A stretch of DNA of 64,000 nucleotides from Actinomycetes bacterium (GTDB lineage: Bacteria; Actinomycetota; Actinomycetes; Mycobacteriales; Mycobacteriaceae), in NCBI GenBank assembly GCA_023404955.1, contig JAEXZY010000019.1, positions 7,408 through 71,407 on the forward strand, read 5' to 3'. Shown piece after piece: positions 18,857 through 27,691 of this stretch. The notes beneath the pieces were generated by a model. The model ran no database searches. It saw only the letters and a program-made list of their open reading frames with translations, and was not told where the DNA came from. The translations under genes and the position numbers were made by a program. How positions within the stretch are numbered: the first letter of the stretch is position 1; the number at the start of each line of letters is the position of its first letter.

Positions 18857-20190
18857 TTCAGGAACCCTTCATAGTTGCGCTGCATCAGCTGGCTTTCGAT
18901 TTGCTTGATGGTGTCCAGTGCGACGCCGATCGCGATGAGCACGGCGGTACCGCCGAACGGCAGGTTCTGGACCGAACCCGTGTTGCCGATCTCCAGGAAC
19001 AGGTTGGGCAGCACGGCGATGACACCCAGGTAGATCGAGCCGGGCAGCGTGATGCGGGACAGCACGAACCGCAGGTAGTCCGCGGTCGGCTTACCCGGTC
19101 GGATGCCCGGGATGAAGCCGCCGTACTTCTTCATCTCGTCGGCACGTTCGTCGGGGTTGAACGTGACCGAGACGTAGAAGTAGGTGAAGAACACGATCAG
19201 GCCGAAGTACAGGGCGATGTAGACCGGGTCGGCCGGGTTGGTCAGGTAGTCGGCCACGAACGTCTGCCACCAGCCGTTGCCGGGGTTGTCGCTGGCGCTC
19301 TGGATCAGCTGGGTGATCAGGTGCGGGATGTAGATCAGCGACGACGCGAAGATGACCGGGATGACGCCCGCCTGGTTCACCTTGAGCGGCAGGTAGGTCG
19401 ACGTGCCGCCGTACATCCGGCGGCCGACCATGCGCTTGGCGTACTGCACCGGGATGCGGCGCTGGCCCTGCTCGACGAACACGACGCCGACGATGATGAT
19501 CAGCGCCGCGACGCAGACCAGGGCGAACACCATGCCACCGCGGCTGTCCAGGATGGTCTTGCCCTCGCTGGGGATGCGGGCGGCGATACCGGCGAAGATC
19601 AGCAGCGACATACCGTTGCCGACGCCGCGCTCGGTGACCAGCTCGCCCATCCACATCACCAGCGCCGAGCCGGCCGTCATCACCAGCACGATGATGACCA
19701 GACGGAACAGGTTCAGGCCCTCGCTCTGGCCCTGGATGATGTCGAGCGTGCACCCCTGCAGCAGGCCGCCGTTGGCGGCCAGCGCGACGATCGAGGTGGA
19801 CTGCAGGATCGCCAGCGCGATCGCGAGATAGCGGGTGTACTGCGTCAGTTTGGCCTGACCCGCCTGCCCTTCTTTACGCAGCTGTTCGAAGCGCGGGATC
19901 ACCACGCCGAGCAACTGCACGATGATGCTCGCGGTGATGTAGGGCATGACGCCGACGGCGAACACCGACAGCTGAAGCAGCGCGCCGCCGGAGAACAGGT
20001 TGATCAGCGAGTAGATCTGCGCGGAGTCGCCGCCGCTGACCTGCGCGATGCACTGCTGCACGTTCGGGTAGTTGACCCCGGGGGACGGGACCGTGGCACC
20101 CACCCGGTAGAGGATCACGACGCCGAGGGTGAACAGGATCTTTCGCCTCAGATCAGCTGTCCGCAGTGATGAGATGAAAGCCGAGAGCAC
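18853..20190 (-). CDS. secY: Protein translocase subunit SecY
   Basis: A 445-residue polytopic membrane protein, the core of the Sec channel, with ten predicted membrane helices. The N-terminus reads LSAFISSLRTADLRRKILFTLGV. The plug/helix-2 region is GGALLQLSVFAVGVMPYITASI, and the cytosolic loop has RIPVQYAKRMVGRRMYGG. The GTG at 20190 is chosen because a GGAGGAAAG ribosome site lies 2-10 bases upstream; an in-frame ATG at 20205 precedes that site. It heads the secY-adk-mapA operon. Confidence 0.96.
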   Translation of the reverse strand: MLSAFISSLRTADLRRKILFTLGVVILYRVGATVPSPGVNYPNVQQCIAQVSGGDSAQIYSLINLFSGGALLQLSVFAVGVMPYITASIIVQLLGVVIPRFEQLRKEGQAGQAKLTQYTRYLAIALAILQSTSIVALAANGGLLQGCTLDIIQGQSEGLNLFRLVIIVLVMTAGSALVMWMGELVTERGVGNGMSLLIFAGIAARIPSEGKTILDSRGGMVFALVCVAALIIIVGVVFVEQGQRRIPVQYAKRMVGRRMYGGTSTYLPLKVNQAGVIPVIFASSLIYIPHLITQLIQSASDNPGNGWWQTFVADYLTNPADPVYIALYFGLIVFFTYFYVSVTFNPDERADEMKKYGGFIPGIRPGKPTADYLRFVLSRITLPGSIYLGVIAVLPNLFLEIGNTGSVQNLPFGGTAVLIAIGVALDTIKQIESQLMQRNYEGFLK

Positions 20191-20462
20191 TCTTTCCTCC
20201 TGCACGGCCGGCAGTCACTCGCGGCGTGCTCATGTGGCTGGCGTGACCAGCGTCGGTTAAGTCTTGTGCGCGACGGTCCGGGCAGGCGAACGGCCTGCGC
20301 AGGTCACGCGTTGGAACAGTCTACGAGACTAACAGTTGCAACTTGGTTGCCCCGAATCTGACAGCCCCTCGTGGACTCGGCGGATTCTCAGTTTCGGGGA
20401 ATACAGTGCCGAGAGAATTTCGTTAACCGAACTATCTAAATCGCGACGAAGGAGGAGCCGCC
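20191..20462. promoter_or_regulatory. Divergent intergenic region secY / methyltransferases, with a candidate secY -10
   Basis: This 272-bp gap must hold the promoters of secY (minus) and of the methyltransferase run (plus). On the minus strand TAGACT (20318-20323) is a strong -10 sequence, but no good -35 hexamer stands at the right distance. It overlaps an AGTCT-ACG-AGACT inverted repeat (20318-20330). The plus-strand gene has a clear AAGGAGGAG ribosome site at about 20450-20458. No small gene was seen. Confidence 0.35.
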
Positions 20463-21386
20463 GTGGCGCGCACCGACAACGACACCTGGGATCTGGCATC
20501 CAGCGTGGGAGCGACCGCGACGATGGTCGCCGCCGCGCGGGCCGTGGCCACCCGCGCCGACGAGCCCGTCATCAACGACCCGTTCGCTGAGCCGCTGGTG
20601 CGCGCCGTGGGCGTGGACTTCTTCACCAAACTGGCCACCGGCGAGCTGACCGCCGAGGATCTCGACGTCCAGGACGGTGAGAACCCCGTCGGCGTCACCA
20701 ACTTCGCCGACGTGATGGCCGCCCGCACCAAGTTCTTCGACGACTTCTTCGCCGACGCCGCAGCCGCCGGCGTTCGGCAGGCCGTCATCCTGGCCTCCGG
20801 GCTGGATGCACGCGGATACCGGCTGACCTGGCCCGCGGACATGGTGCTCTTCGAGATCGATCAGCCCGACGTGATCGCGTTCAAGCACCAGACGTTGGCG
20901 GGGCTCGGGGCGGAGCCGACCACCGACCTGCGGACGGTCGCGATCGATCTGCGCCAGGACTGGCCGCAGGCGTTGGCCGAGGCGGGCTTCGACGCGAACC
21001 GGCCCACTGCGTGGATCGCCGAGGGCCTCATGGGTTACCTGCCCCCGGAGGCGCAGGATCGACTGCTGGACCAGATCAGCGAGCTCAGCGCGCCGGGCAG
21101 CCGGGTGGCTGTCGAGGCGGTGCCCTCGCAGCAGCAGGCCGATCAGGAGGAGATGCGTGAGCGCATGCAGGCCTCCACCGATCAGTGGCGCGAGCACGGC
21201 TTCGACCTGGAGTTCTCCGAACTGGTGTTCTTCGGGGAGCGGGCCGTTGTCGCCGATTACCTGAACAGCCGGGGCTGGACAGCACACGGCACGCCGGCGA
21301 ACGATCTGCTGCGCCGCTACGGGTTGCCCCCGGTGGATGCCGAGCAGGGCTTCGGTGACGTGTCCTACGTGAGCGCGACGAAGTAG
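20463..21386 (+). CDS. SAM-dependent methyltransferase, tandem copy 1
   Basis: A 307-residue member of the mycobacterial methyltransferase family related to leucine carboxyl methyltransferases (PF04072/TIGR00027 type). Hallmarks are WDLASSVGATATMVAAARA, NDPFAEPLVRAVGVDFF, QAVILASGLDARGYRL (SAM-binding glycine loop), FEIDQPDVIAFK and WIAEGLMGYLPPEAQDRL. The substrate is unknown. GTG at 20463 follows an AAGGAGGAG site. It is the first of four head-to-tail paralogues. Confidence 0.88.
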   Translation: MARTDNDTWDLASSVGATATMVAAARAVATRADEPVINDPFAEPLVRAVGVDFFTKLATGELTAEDLDVQDGENPVGVTNFADVMAARTKFFDDFFADAAAAGVRQAVILASGLDARGYRLTWPADMVLFEIDQPDVIAFKHQTLAGLGAEPTTDLRTVAIDLRQDWPQALAEAGFDANRPTAWIAEGLMGYLPPEAQDRLLDQISELSAPGSRVAVEAVPSQQQADQEEMRERMQASTDQWREHGFDLEFSELVFFGERAVVADYLNSRGWTAHGTPANDLLRRYGLPPVDAEQGFGDVSYVSATK

Positions 21387-21394
21387 GGGCCGGC

Positions 21395-22315
21395 ATGGCC
21401 AGCGGCGCGAGGACCGACAACGACCAATGGGATCTGGCGTCGAGCGTCGGCGCGACCGCGACGATGGTGGCCGCCGCCCGGGCGCTGGCCAGCCGCGAAC
21501 CCGAGCCCCTGATCGACGACCCGTACGCCGCCCCGCTGGTGCGCGCGGTCGGCATCGATTTCTTCACCAAGGTGGTCGACGGTGAGGTGACGCTCGACGA
21601 CGCCGACGAGTCGGGGGCCGCTCGGGTCATGACCGACGTCATGGCGGTGCGCACCCGGTTCTTCGACGACTTTTTCAGCGACGCGGTCGAGGTCGGCATT
21701 CGGCAGGCGGTCATTCTGGCCTCCGGGCTCGACTCCCGCGCCTACCGGTTGGACTGGCCCGACGGCACCGTGGTGTTCGAGATCGACCAGCCGCAGGTGC
21801 TGGCGTTCAAGGACGCGACGCTGGAGAAGATCGGGGCGCATCCATCCGCGGATCGTCGGGCCGTGGCCGTCGACTTGCGCGACGATTGGCCCGCGGCACT
21901 GCGCGCGCAAGGCTTCGACCCCGCCGCGCCGACCGCGTGGACCGCCGAAGGTCTGCTCGTCTATCTGCCGCCCGAGGCGCAGGATCGACTGTTCGACGCG
22001 ATCACGGAGTTGTCTGCGCCGGGCAGTTGGCTGGCCACCGAATACCACCCCGACGCCGGTGCCTCTCTCGGGCTACGGTCCCGGGCGCTGCGCGAACAGT
22101 GGCGCAAGCACGACGCGGACGGCAGCATCCCCGACCTCGGCGAGCTGTTCTATCCCGGTGAACGCACTCCCCCGGCCGACTACCTCACCGGACACGGGTG
22201 GGCCGTGAGCACCCGGCCGCGGCCGGAGGTGTTCGCCGCATACGGGCGCACGTTCGACGCGGGGGCCCTCGACACGCTGAGGAACTCGCTGGCGCTGACG
22301 GCGGTGAAGTCGTGA
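21395..22315 (+). CDS. SAM-dependent methyltransferase, tandem copy 2
   Basis: A 306-residue paralogue with the same landmarks: WDLASSVGATATMVAAARA, DDPYAAPLVRAVGIDFF, QAVILASGLDSRAYRL, FEIDQPQVLAFK and WTAEGLLVYLPPEAQDRL. Its first half is nearly the same as copy 1. The C-terminal third differs most, which is where substrate choice probably lies. It starts 9 bases after copy 1, and its stop overlaps the GTG of copy 3. Confidence 0.88.
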   Translation: MASGARTDNDQWDLASSVGATATMVAAARALASREPEPLIDDPYAAPLVRAVGIDFFTKVVDGEVTLDDADESGAARVMTDVMAVRTRFFDDFFSDAVEVGIRQAVILASGLDSRAYRLDWPDGTVVFEIDQPQVLAFKDATLEKIGAHPSADRRAVAVDLRDDWPAALRAQGFDPAAPTAWTAEGLLVYLPPEAQDRLFDAITELSAPGSWLATEYHPDAGASLGLRSRALREQWRKHDADGSIPDLGELFYPGERTPPADYLTGHGWAVSTRPRPEVFAAYGRTFDAGALDTLRNSLALTAVKS

Positions 22316-23187
22316 GCCGCACCGACGGCGACAGCTGGGACCTGGCGACCAGCGTCGGCGCGACAGCGACCGCGGTGGCCGCGTCGCGGGCAGCGGCCTC
22401 GCGTGGACCCGATCCGCTGATCGACGACCCGTACGCCGAGGCGCTCGTCGCTGCGGTGGGCATCGACCACCTCTCGGCAATGGCAAGGGGTGACGCCGAG
22501 GTCGATGACGGCGCGCGCGAATACATCGCGGTGCGGACCCGGTTCTTCGACGATGCGCTGACAGATGCGGTCGCCGCGGGGGTCCGGCAGGTCGTGATCC
22601 TGGCCTCCGGCCTGGACACCCGCGCCTACCGGCTCGACTGGCCGGCCGGCACCACGGTTTTCGAGCTCGACCAGCCACAGGTCGTCGAATTCAAGACCCG
22701 CGTGCTCGCCGATGCCGGGGCCGCACCCCGCGCCCGCCGGGTCGCCATCGGCGTCGACCTACGCGACGACTGGCCACAGGCATTGCGGGCCAACGGTTTC
22801 GATCCGTCACAGCCGAGCGCGTGGATCGCCGAGGGCCTGCTGATCTATCTGCCGCCCGATGCCCAGGACAGGCTGCTGGACGACATCGGCGAGTTGTCCG
22901 CGCCGGGCAGCGTACTGGCCACCGAGCACATGGACCCCGAAGCGATGACCGGCGACTGGGTCAAGGAGTTCAGTGAGCGCAGCCGCCGCCGGGGCAGCAC
23001 GATCGACCTCGCCGAGCTGTTCTACGCCGGTGAGCGCACCCCGGCGGGCGACCACCTGGCTCGGGCCGGTTGGCAGGTCAGCGTGCTGCCGAACAGCGAC
23101 GCGTACGCCGCGCAGGGATTGACCCCGCCGACCGATGGCCTGACCAGCATGCTCGGTGATTCCGGCTACCTGACGGCGCGACGATAG
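22312..23187 (+). CDS. SAM-dependent methyltransferase, tandem copy 3
   Basis: A 291-residue paralogue, the most divergent of the first three: WDLATSVGATATAVAASRA, DDPYAEALVAAVGIDHL, QVVILASGLDTRAYRL, FELDQPQVVEFK, WIAEGLLIYLPPDAQDRL. It has a shorter acidic segment after the first motif. GTG at 22312 overlaps the previous stop (GTGA), so translation is coupled. Confidence 0.88.
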   Translation: MSRTDGDSWDLATSVGATATAVAASRAAASRGPDPLIDDPYAEALVAAVGIDHLSAMARGDAEVDDGAREYIAVRTRFFDDALTDAVAAGVRQVVILASGLDTRAYRLDWPAGTTVFELDQPQVVEFKTRVLADAGAAPRARRVAIGVDLRDDWPQALRANGFDPSQPSAWIAEGLLIYLPPDAQDRLLDDIGELSAPGSVLATEHMDPEAMTGDWVKEFSERSRRRGSTIDLAELFYAGERTPAGDHLARAGWQVSVLPNSDAYAAQGLTPPTDGLTSMLGDSGYLTARR

Positions 23188-23195
23188 GAGTGGCG

Positions 23196-24137
23196 ATGGC
23201 CAGAGCAGACGGGGATTCGTGGGACCTCGCGTCCAGTGTCGGAACGACGGCGACGCTGGTCGCCGCGGGGCGCGCGATGGCCAGTGCCGCGACCGACCCC
23301 CTGATCAACGACCCGTTCGCCGCTCCCCTGGTCCGCGCGGTCGGCGTCGAGTTCTTCACCGCGATGGTCGACGGCCGGCTGGACCCGGCCGCCGCCGGCG
23401 CACTGGACCCGGCACGGGCTGAGGCGATGATCGACGGAATGGCGGTCCGCACTCGGTTCTTCGACGACTGCGTGCTCGCTGCGACGGCGGCCGGCATCCG
23501 CCAGGTGGTGATCCTGGCCTCCGGCCTCGACGCGCGCGCCTACCGGCTGGCGTGGCCGGAGGAGACGGTCGTGTTCGAACTCGACCAACCCGAGGTGATC
23601 GCGTTCAAGTCCTCGACGCTGGCCGCGCTGGGCGCCGAACCCATGGCCGACCGGCGCGCGATCGCCGTCGACCTGCGCGATGACTGGCCGAACACGCTGC
23701 GCGACAACGGTTTCGACCGGGCAGCGCGCACCGCGTGGCTTGCGGAGGGTCTGCTGATCTATCTGCCGCCCGAGGCGCAGGACCAGTTGTTCGACCGCAT
23801 CACGTCGTTGTCGGCGCCAGGTAGCACGATCACCACCGAGTACGTGCCCGGCATCGTGGACCTCGACCGGGAAAAGGCGCGCGCAGCCTCGGCACCGCTG
23901 CGCGAGCACGGCCTCGACATCGACATGCCCTCCCTCGTGTACACCGGGCCCCGCACCCCGGTGCCCGACTACCTGCGGTCGGCGGGGTGGCAGGTCACCG
24001 CCGCGCCGCGCGACGAGCTGTTCGCCCGCTACGGCAGACCACTGCCCAGCGATGACGACGCCGGCGATCCGCTCGGCGAGATCATCTACGTGAGTGCGGA
24101 ACTCAGTAGCGAGAGGCCCCCAGCCACAGCACGTTGA
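23196..24137 (+). CDS. SAM-dependent methyltransferase, tandem copy 4
   Basis: A 313-residue paralogue: WDLASSVGTTATLVAAGRA, NDPFAAPLVRAVGVEFF, QVVILASGLDARAYRL, FELDQPEVIAFK, WLAEGLLIYLPPEAQDQL. ATG 23196 follows TAGGAGTGG. It is the longest copy; its last 12 codons run over the 3' end of the opposing sppA gene (35-bp overlap). Confidence 0.87.
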   Translation: MARADGDSWDLASSVGTTATLVAAGRAMASAATDPLINDPFAAPLVRAVGVEFFTAMVDGRLDPAAAGALDPARAEAMIDGMAVRTRFFDDCVLAATAAGIRQVVILASGLDARAYRLAWPEETVVFELDQPEVIAFKSSTLAALGAEPMADRRAIAVDLRDDWPNTLRDNGFDRAARTAWLAEGLLIYLPPEAQDQLFDRITSLSAPGSTITTEYVPGIVDLDREKARAASAPLREHGLDIDMPSLVYTGPRTPVPDYLRSAGWQVTAAPRDELFARYGRPLPSDDDAGDPLGEIIYVSAELSSERPPATAR

Positions 24138-25872
24138 CGCCGGTCAGCGACCGCTCAGACTGCTCGACCACCTCGGTCAGCGAGCGCATGGCCACCGCAC
24201 TGAACAGCTCCGACACCGACGCCGCCGCGGGCTGCGAGGATGCCTTGGGCCGCAACATGTCCCGCAGTGACGACCCCGGCAGCTGCGTGATGGCGACCTT
24301 GGTGTCCTCGGCGATACCGGCCAGGGCCTTGGCCCGGGCGATCGCCGTGCGCAGGCCGCCGAGCTCGTCGACCAGGCCGCGCTCGAGTGCGTCGGCGCCC
24401 GTCCACACTCGGCCGCGGGCCACCGCGTCCACCGCTTCGGGGGTCATACCACGCCCCTCGGCCACGCGATGGACGAAATCGGTGTAGAACAGGTCGGCCT
24501 CGGCTTCGACGTGGGCCTGCTGCTCGTCGGTGAACGGAGCGTTGGTCGACCATGCGTCGGCGTTGGCGTTGGTGCGGACCGTGCCGGACCCGACGCCGAG
24601 CCGGTCCTTGAGCTCGCGGGCCACCAGCTTGCCGGTGACCACGCCGATCGAGCCGGTGATCGTCGCCGCGTTGGCGACGATCGCGTCGGCGGCCATGGAG
24701 ACGTAGTAGCCGCCCGAAGCAGCGACCGCGCCCATCGAGGCCACCACCGGCTTGCCCTGCTCTCGCAGTCGCACCACCTCGCGCCAGATGGTTTCCGAGC
24801 CGGTGACCGATCCGCCGGGGCTGTCGACGCGCAGCACGACTGCGGCCACGTCGTCGTCGGCACCGGCCTGCCGCAGGGCCGCGGCGATGGTGTCCCCGCC
24901 GGCGCTCGCACCGCCCAGCGGCGACACCGGACGCCCCTTTCCGCTGACGATCGGCCCGGCGAGCGTCACCACGGCGATCCCGCGCCGGCTCCGGCCCGGA
25001 AGCGGCGGGGTCGGCATCGACGGCCGGTTGGTGCGGGCATAGCGGGACAGGAACAGCCGCGGCGCGGCCTCGCTGTCCTCGGCCTGCGCGCCTGCCAGTT
25101 CGGCGATCCGCGTGTAGGCCTCGTCGCGGAACCCGATGCGGTCCACCAGCTTCGCGGTCACCGCGTCGTCGCGCAGCAGCGGCGCCCGGTCGGCCAGACC
25201 GTCGAGCGCGCCGACGTCGATGCCCCGGGAGCTCGCCACGGCCTCCCACACCTGCGCGCGCAGGCTGTTGACCAGAGCCGTATCGGCCTCGCGATGCGCC
25301 TCGGTGTAACCGTCCTGCGTGAAAAGGTTTGCCGCCGACTTGTATTCGCCGCGGGCGGTGAACTGCGCCTCGACGCCGAGCTTGTCGAGCGCATCCCGCA
25401 GGAACAGCGCGCTGGTCGCGAAACCCACCAGCCCGACCGTGCCCGACGGTTGCATCCAAACCTCGCCGAAGGCCGACGCCAGGTAGTACGACAGCGTGCC
25501 GGGATAGGTTTCCGCCCAGGCCAGCGACGGCTTGCGCTCGGTGAAGGCCGCGATAGCCGCGCGCAGTTCCTGGACGGGTCCCGGTGGGGCAGCGTCGATC
25601 TGGACGCGCGCGATCACGCCGGCGACACGGGGATCCTCGGCCGCGCGGTGGATCGCGGCGATGGTCTCGCGCAGCAGCAGGGGGCGGCTCGAGCCGAGGA
25701 TGTTCGACACCACCGCGATCGGATCGAACCCGGCCGTCTCCGGCGGCGCCTGCTGCAGGTCGATCTCCAGGATCACGCCGTCGGGGACCCCTTGATGACG
25801 GGCGGTGTCGACCTTTCGAACCAGCTCGCGAACGTCATCCAGCCCGGGGACACCGGAAAGCACAGAAACCAT
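24103..25872 (-). CDS. sppA: Signal peptide peptidase SppA (S49, long form)
   Basis: A 589-residue double-domain S49 peptidase that degrades cleaved signal peptides. The N-terminal repeat carries the likely general-base Lys (TARGEYKSAANLF). The C-terminal repeat carries the likely nucleophile Ser (GAVAASGGYYVSMAADAIVAN, followed by GSIGVVTGKL). No membrane helix or signal sequence is visible at the N-terminus (MVSVLSGVPGLDDVRELV), unlike E. coli SppA. The start at 25872 is the ATG that opens this conserved sequence. It converges on methyltransferase copy 4. Confidence 0.9.
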   Translation of the reverse strand: MVSVLSGVPGLDDVRELVRKVDTARHQGVPDGVILEIDLQQAPPETAGFDPIAVVSNILGSSRPLLLRETIAAIHRAAEDPRVAGVIARVQIDAAPPGPVQELRAAIAAFTERKPSLAWAETYPGTLSYYLASAFGEVWMQPSGTVGLVGFATSALFLRDALDKLGVEAQFTARGEYKSAANLFTQDGYTEAHREADTALVNSLRAQVWEAVASSRGIDVGALDGLADRAPLLRDDAVTAKLVDRIGFRDEAYTRIAELAGAQAEDSEAAPRLFLSRYARTNRPSMPTPPLPGRSRRGIAVVTLAGPIVSGKGRPVSPLGGASAGGDTIAAALRQAGADDDVAAVVLRVDSPGGSVTGSETIWREVVRLREQGKPVVASMGAVAASGGYYVSMAADAIVANAATITGSIGVVTGKLVARELKDRLGVGSGTVRTNANADAWSTNAPFTDEQQAHVEAEADLFYTDFVHRVAEGRGMTPEAVDAVARGRVWTGADALERGLVDELGGLRTAIARAKALAGIAEDTKVAITQLPGSSLRDMLRPKASSQPAAASVSELFSAVAMRSLTEVVEQSERSLTGVNVLWLGASRY

Positions 25873-25904
25873 GGCTCCGAGCGTACCGACGCCCGGACGG
25901 GCGC

Positions 25905-26246
25905 TCAGCGCCCGACGAAGCGAGACTGCTGCGGGCAGTACGCCTGCACCGACAACTTCAGCAGGCTGCCGGCCTGGGCGCGATCGAGGCCCCGGCTGGA
26001 CAGCTGGGTCACCACCCCGCGCACCGCGGGCACCGGGTTGACGCTGTTGGCGGCCAGGCTGGAGGTCAGCAGCTCGCACACCTGCTTGCCGACCGCGGGC
26101 AGGTCGGTGTTCGGCGCGAACGGGATTCCCAGCTTGGTCACCGCGGCGGTGAAGGCCTCGTCGGTGGTCTGGGCCGAAGCGGGTGCCGCCATACCGAGGG
26201 CGATCCCGCCGGCGATGATCGCCGCGACTGCGCGCCGGTGCTTCAT
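25905..26246 (-). CDS. Small secreted DUF732-like protein
   Basis: A 113-residue exported protein. Residues 1-26 form a signal peptide (MKHRRAV, hydrophobic core, cleavage near APASA-QT). The mature part is alpha-helical with two Cys residues (GKQVCELL and QAYCPQ), which fits the DUF732 family of secreted mycobacterial proteins. Function unknown. The ATG at 26246 is chosen because it opens the signal peptide. It lies 32 bases upstream of sppA on the same strand and may be co-transcribed. Confidence 0.75.
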   Translation of the reverse strand: MKHRRAVAAIIAGGIALGMAAPASAQTTDEAFTAAVTKLGIPFAPNTDLPAVGKQVCELLTSSLAANSVNPVPAVRGVVTQLSSRGLDRAQAGSLLKLSVQAYCPQQSRFVGR

Positions 26247-26323
26247 TGTCGAGCTGCTCCTTTTGGTCTCCCCGTCGGTGACTCCATCGCCCCTGGCGGC
26301 CACGACGTTACCGTCCACCAACC

Positions 26324-26347
26324 AAAAACCCCCGCCGGAGCGGGGGT
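26324..26347 (-). terminator. Intrinsic terminator after rplO
   Basis: On the minus strand the stem ACCCCCG / CGGGGGT (arms 26341-26347 and 26328-26334, 6-base loop) is followed by TTTTT. It lies 19 bases past the rplO stop, so it ends the spc-type ribosomal operon. Confidence 0.85.
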
Positions 26348-26365
26348 CAATGGCTGTGCATCGCC

Positions 26366-26809
26366 TTACAGTTCGGTGGCGCTGCCACCGGCGGCGGTGA
26401 TGGCCTCGCGGGCGCTACCGCTGAACTTGTGGGCGGTGACGTCGACCTTGGCGGACAGCTTGCCGTCGCCGAGAACCTTCACCAGAACGTTCTTCCGGAC
26501 CAGGCCCTTGGCCACCAGCTCGTCGACACCGATGGTGCCGCCCTCGGGGAATGCCTTGGCGATGTCGCCGACGTTGACGACGCCGTACTCGGTGCGGAAC
26601 CGGTTACGGAAGCCCTTGAGCTTGGGCAGGCGCATGTGGATCGGCATCTGGCCGCCCTCGAAGCCCACCGGGACGTTCTTGCGGGCGCCGGTGCCCTTCG
26701 TACCGCGGCCCGCCGTCTTGCCCTTGGAGCCCTCACCACGACCCACGCGGGTCTTGGCCGTCTTCTCCCCGGGAGCCGGGCGAAGATCGTGCAACTTGAT
26801 CGGAGCCAT
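26366..26809 (-). CDS. rplO: 50S ribosomal protein L15
   Basis: 147 residues: KLHDLRPAPGEKTAKTRVGRGEGSKGKTAGRGTKG at the start and GFEGGQMPIHMRLPKLKGF in the middle are the L15 signatures. It binds 23S rRNA late in 50S assembly. It is the last gene of the rplN operon and is followed by a strong terminator. It starts 3 bases after rpmD. Confidence 0.97.
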   Translation of the reverse strand: MAPIKLHDLRPAPGEKTAKTRVGRGEGSKGKTAGRGTKGTGARKNVPVGFEGGQMPIHMRLPKLKGFRNRFRTEYGVVNVGDIAKAFPEGGTIGVDELVAKGLVRKNVLVKVLGDGKLSAKVDVTAHKFSGSAREAITAAGGSATEL

Positions 26810-26812
26810 GGG

Positions 26813-26992
26813 TTAAACCTCCTCCACCGTGACGAGGTGGTGCACGGTCTTGATCAGTCCGCGCGTCTGCGCGTTGTCCTCGCGCACCACGGACTGGCGG
26901 ATCTTGCGCAACCCGAGGGTGCGCAGGCTTTCCCGCTGCTTCCAGCGCGCACCGATGGTGCTGCGCACCTGGGTGATCTTGAGTTCTGCCAT
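26813..26992 (-). CDS. rpmD: 50S ribosomal protein L30
   Basis: A 59-residue gene: MAELKITQVRSTIGAR at the start, then QRESLRTLGLRKIRQSVV and a C-terminal VHHLVTVEEV. These are the full L30 landmarks and the usual length. It lies between rpsE and rplO, as in other bacteria. Confidence 0.96.
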   Translation of the reverse strand: MAELKITQVRSTIGARWKQRESLRTLGLRKIRQSVVREDNAQTRGLIKTVHHLVTVEEV

Positions 26993-26997
26993 GTTGG

Positions 26998-27666
26998 TTA
27001 TGCCGTTCCCTCACGCGCGGCGCCGACAGCAGCGGCCTCCGCCTCGCGGCGAGCCCGCAGCATCCCGGCGGGCGCCACATCTTCGATCGGCAGGCCGCGG
27101 CGCGCCGCGACCTCTTCGGGGCGCTGCAACAGCTTCAGCGCGGCGACGGTCGCGTGCACCACGTTGATCGCATTGTCGCTGCCCAGCGACTTGGCCAGCA
27201 CGTCGTGCACACCGGCGCATTCCAGCACCGCGCGGCACGCGCCACCGGCGATGACACCGGTACCGGGGCTGGCCGGACGCAGCATCACGACGCCGGCCGC
27301 AGCCTCACCCTGCACGGGGTGGGTCACGGTGCCGCCGATCAGCGGGACACGGAAGAAGTTCTTGCGGGCTTCCTCGACGCCCTTGGCGATCGCGGCGGGC
27401 ACCTCTTTGGCCTTGCCGTAGCCGACGCCGACCATGCCGTGGCCGTCGCCGACGATCACCAGCGCGGTGAAGCTGAACCGGCGACCACCCTTGACGACCT
27501 TGGAGACGCGGTTGATCGCGACCACGCGCTCCAGGTAGTTGCTCTTCTCGCGATCGTCACGACCGCCCCGGCCGCCACGGTCGTCCCGGCGGCCTCGACC
27601 GCCGCGGTCGTCGCGGCCGCCGCGATTGTCCTGCGCCGTCCCGGCGCCAGCCTGGTCGGCCATCAT
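26998..27666 (-). CDS. rpsE: 30S ribosomal protein S5
   Basis: 222 residues. The S5 double-stranded-RNA-binding domain starts at YLERVVAINRVSKVVKGGRR, and the C-terminal domain has GVIAGGACRAVLECAGVHDVLAKSLGS. The first 40 residues are a low-complexity tail of repeated GGRDDR/RGGRG units, longer than in E. coli. A second Met directly follows the first, so the start may be 27663. Confidence 0.96.
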   Translation of the reverse strand: MMADQAGAGTAQDNRGGRDDRGGRGRRDDRGGRGGRDDREKSNYLERVVAINRVSKVVKGGRRFSFTALVIVGDGHGMVGVGYGKAKEVPAAIAKGVEEARKNFFRVPLIGGTVTHPVQGEAAAGVVMLRPASPGTGVIAGGACRAVLECAGVHDVLAKSLGSDNAINVVHATVAALKLLQRPEEVAARRGLPIEDVAPAGMLRARREAEAAAVGAAREGTA

Positions 27667-27691
27667 GCAGTCCTCTCAGAATTGACAGTCA

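Noticed and set aside
19091..19753. Open frame inside secY in another frame
   Set aside because: Arg/His-rich low-complexity sequence typical of a shifted frame in GC-rich DNA. secY itself is intact across the region.
20345..20356. GGTTGCCCCGAA on the plus strand, like the start of mycobacterial rRNA leaders
   Set aside because: No -10 or -35 element stands at the right distance upstream, and no rRNA gene follows. Probably chance.
26247..26323. Possible extended N-terminus of the small secreted protein from a GTG or ATG upstream
   Set aside because: The ATG at 26246 opens a normal signal peptide; the upstream residues would hide it.
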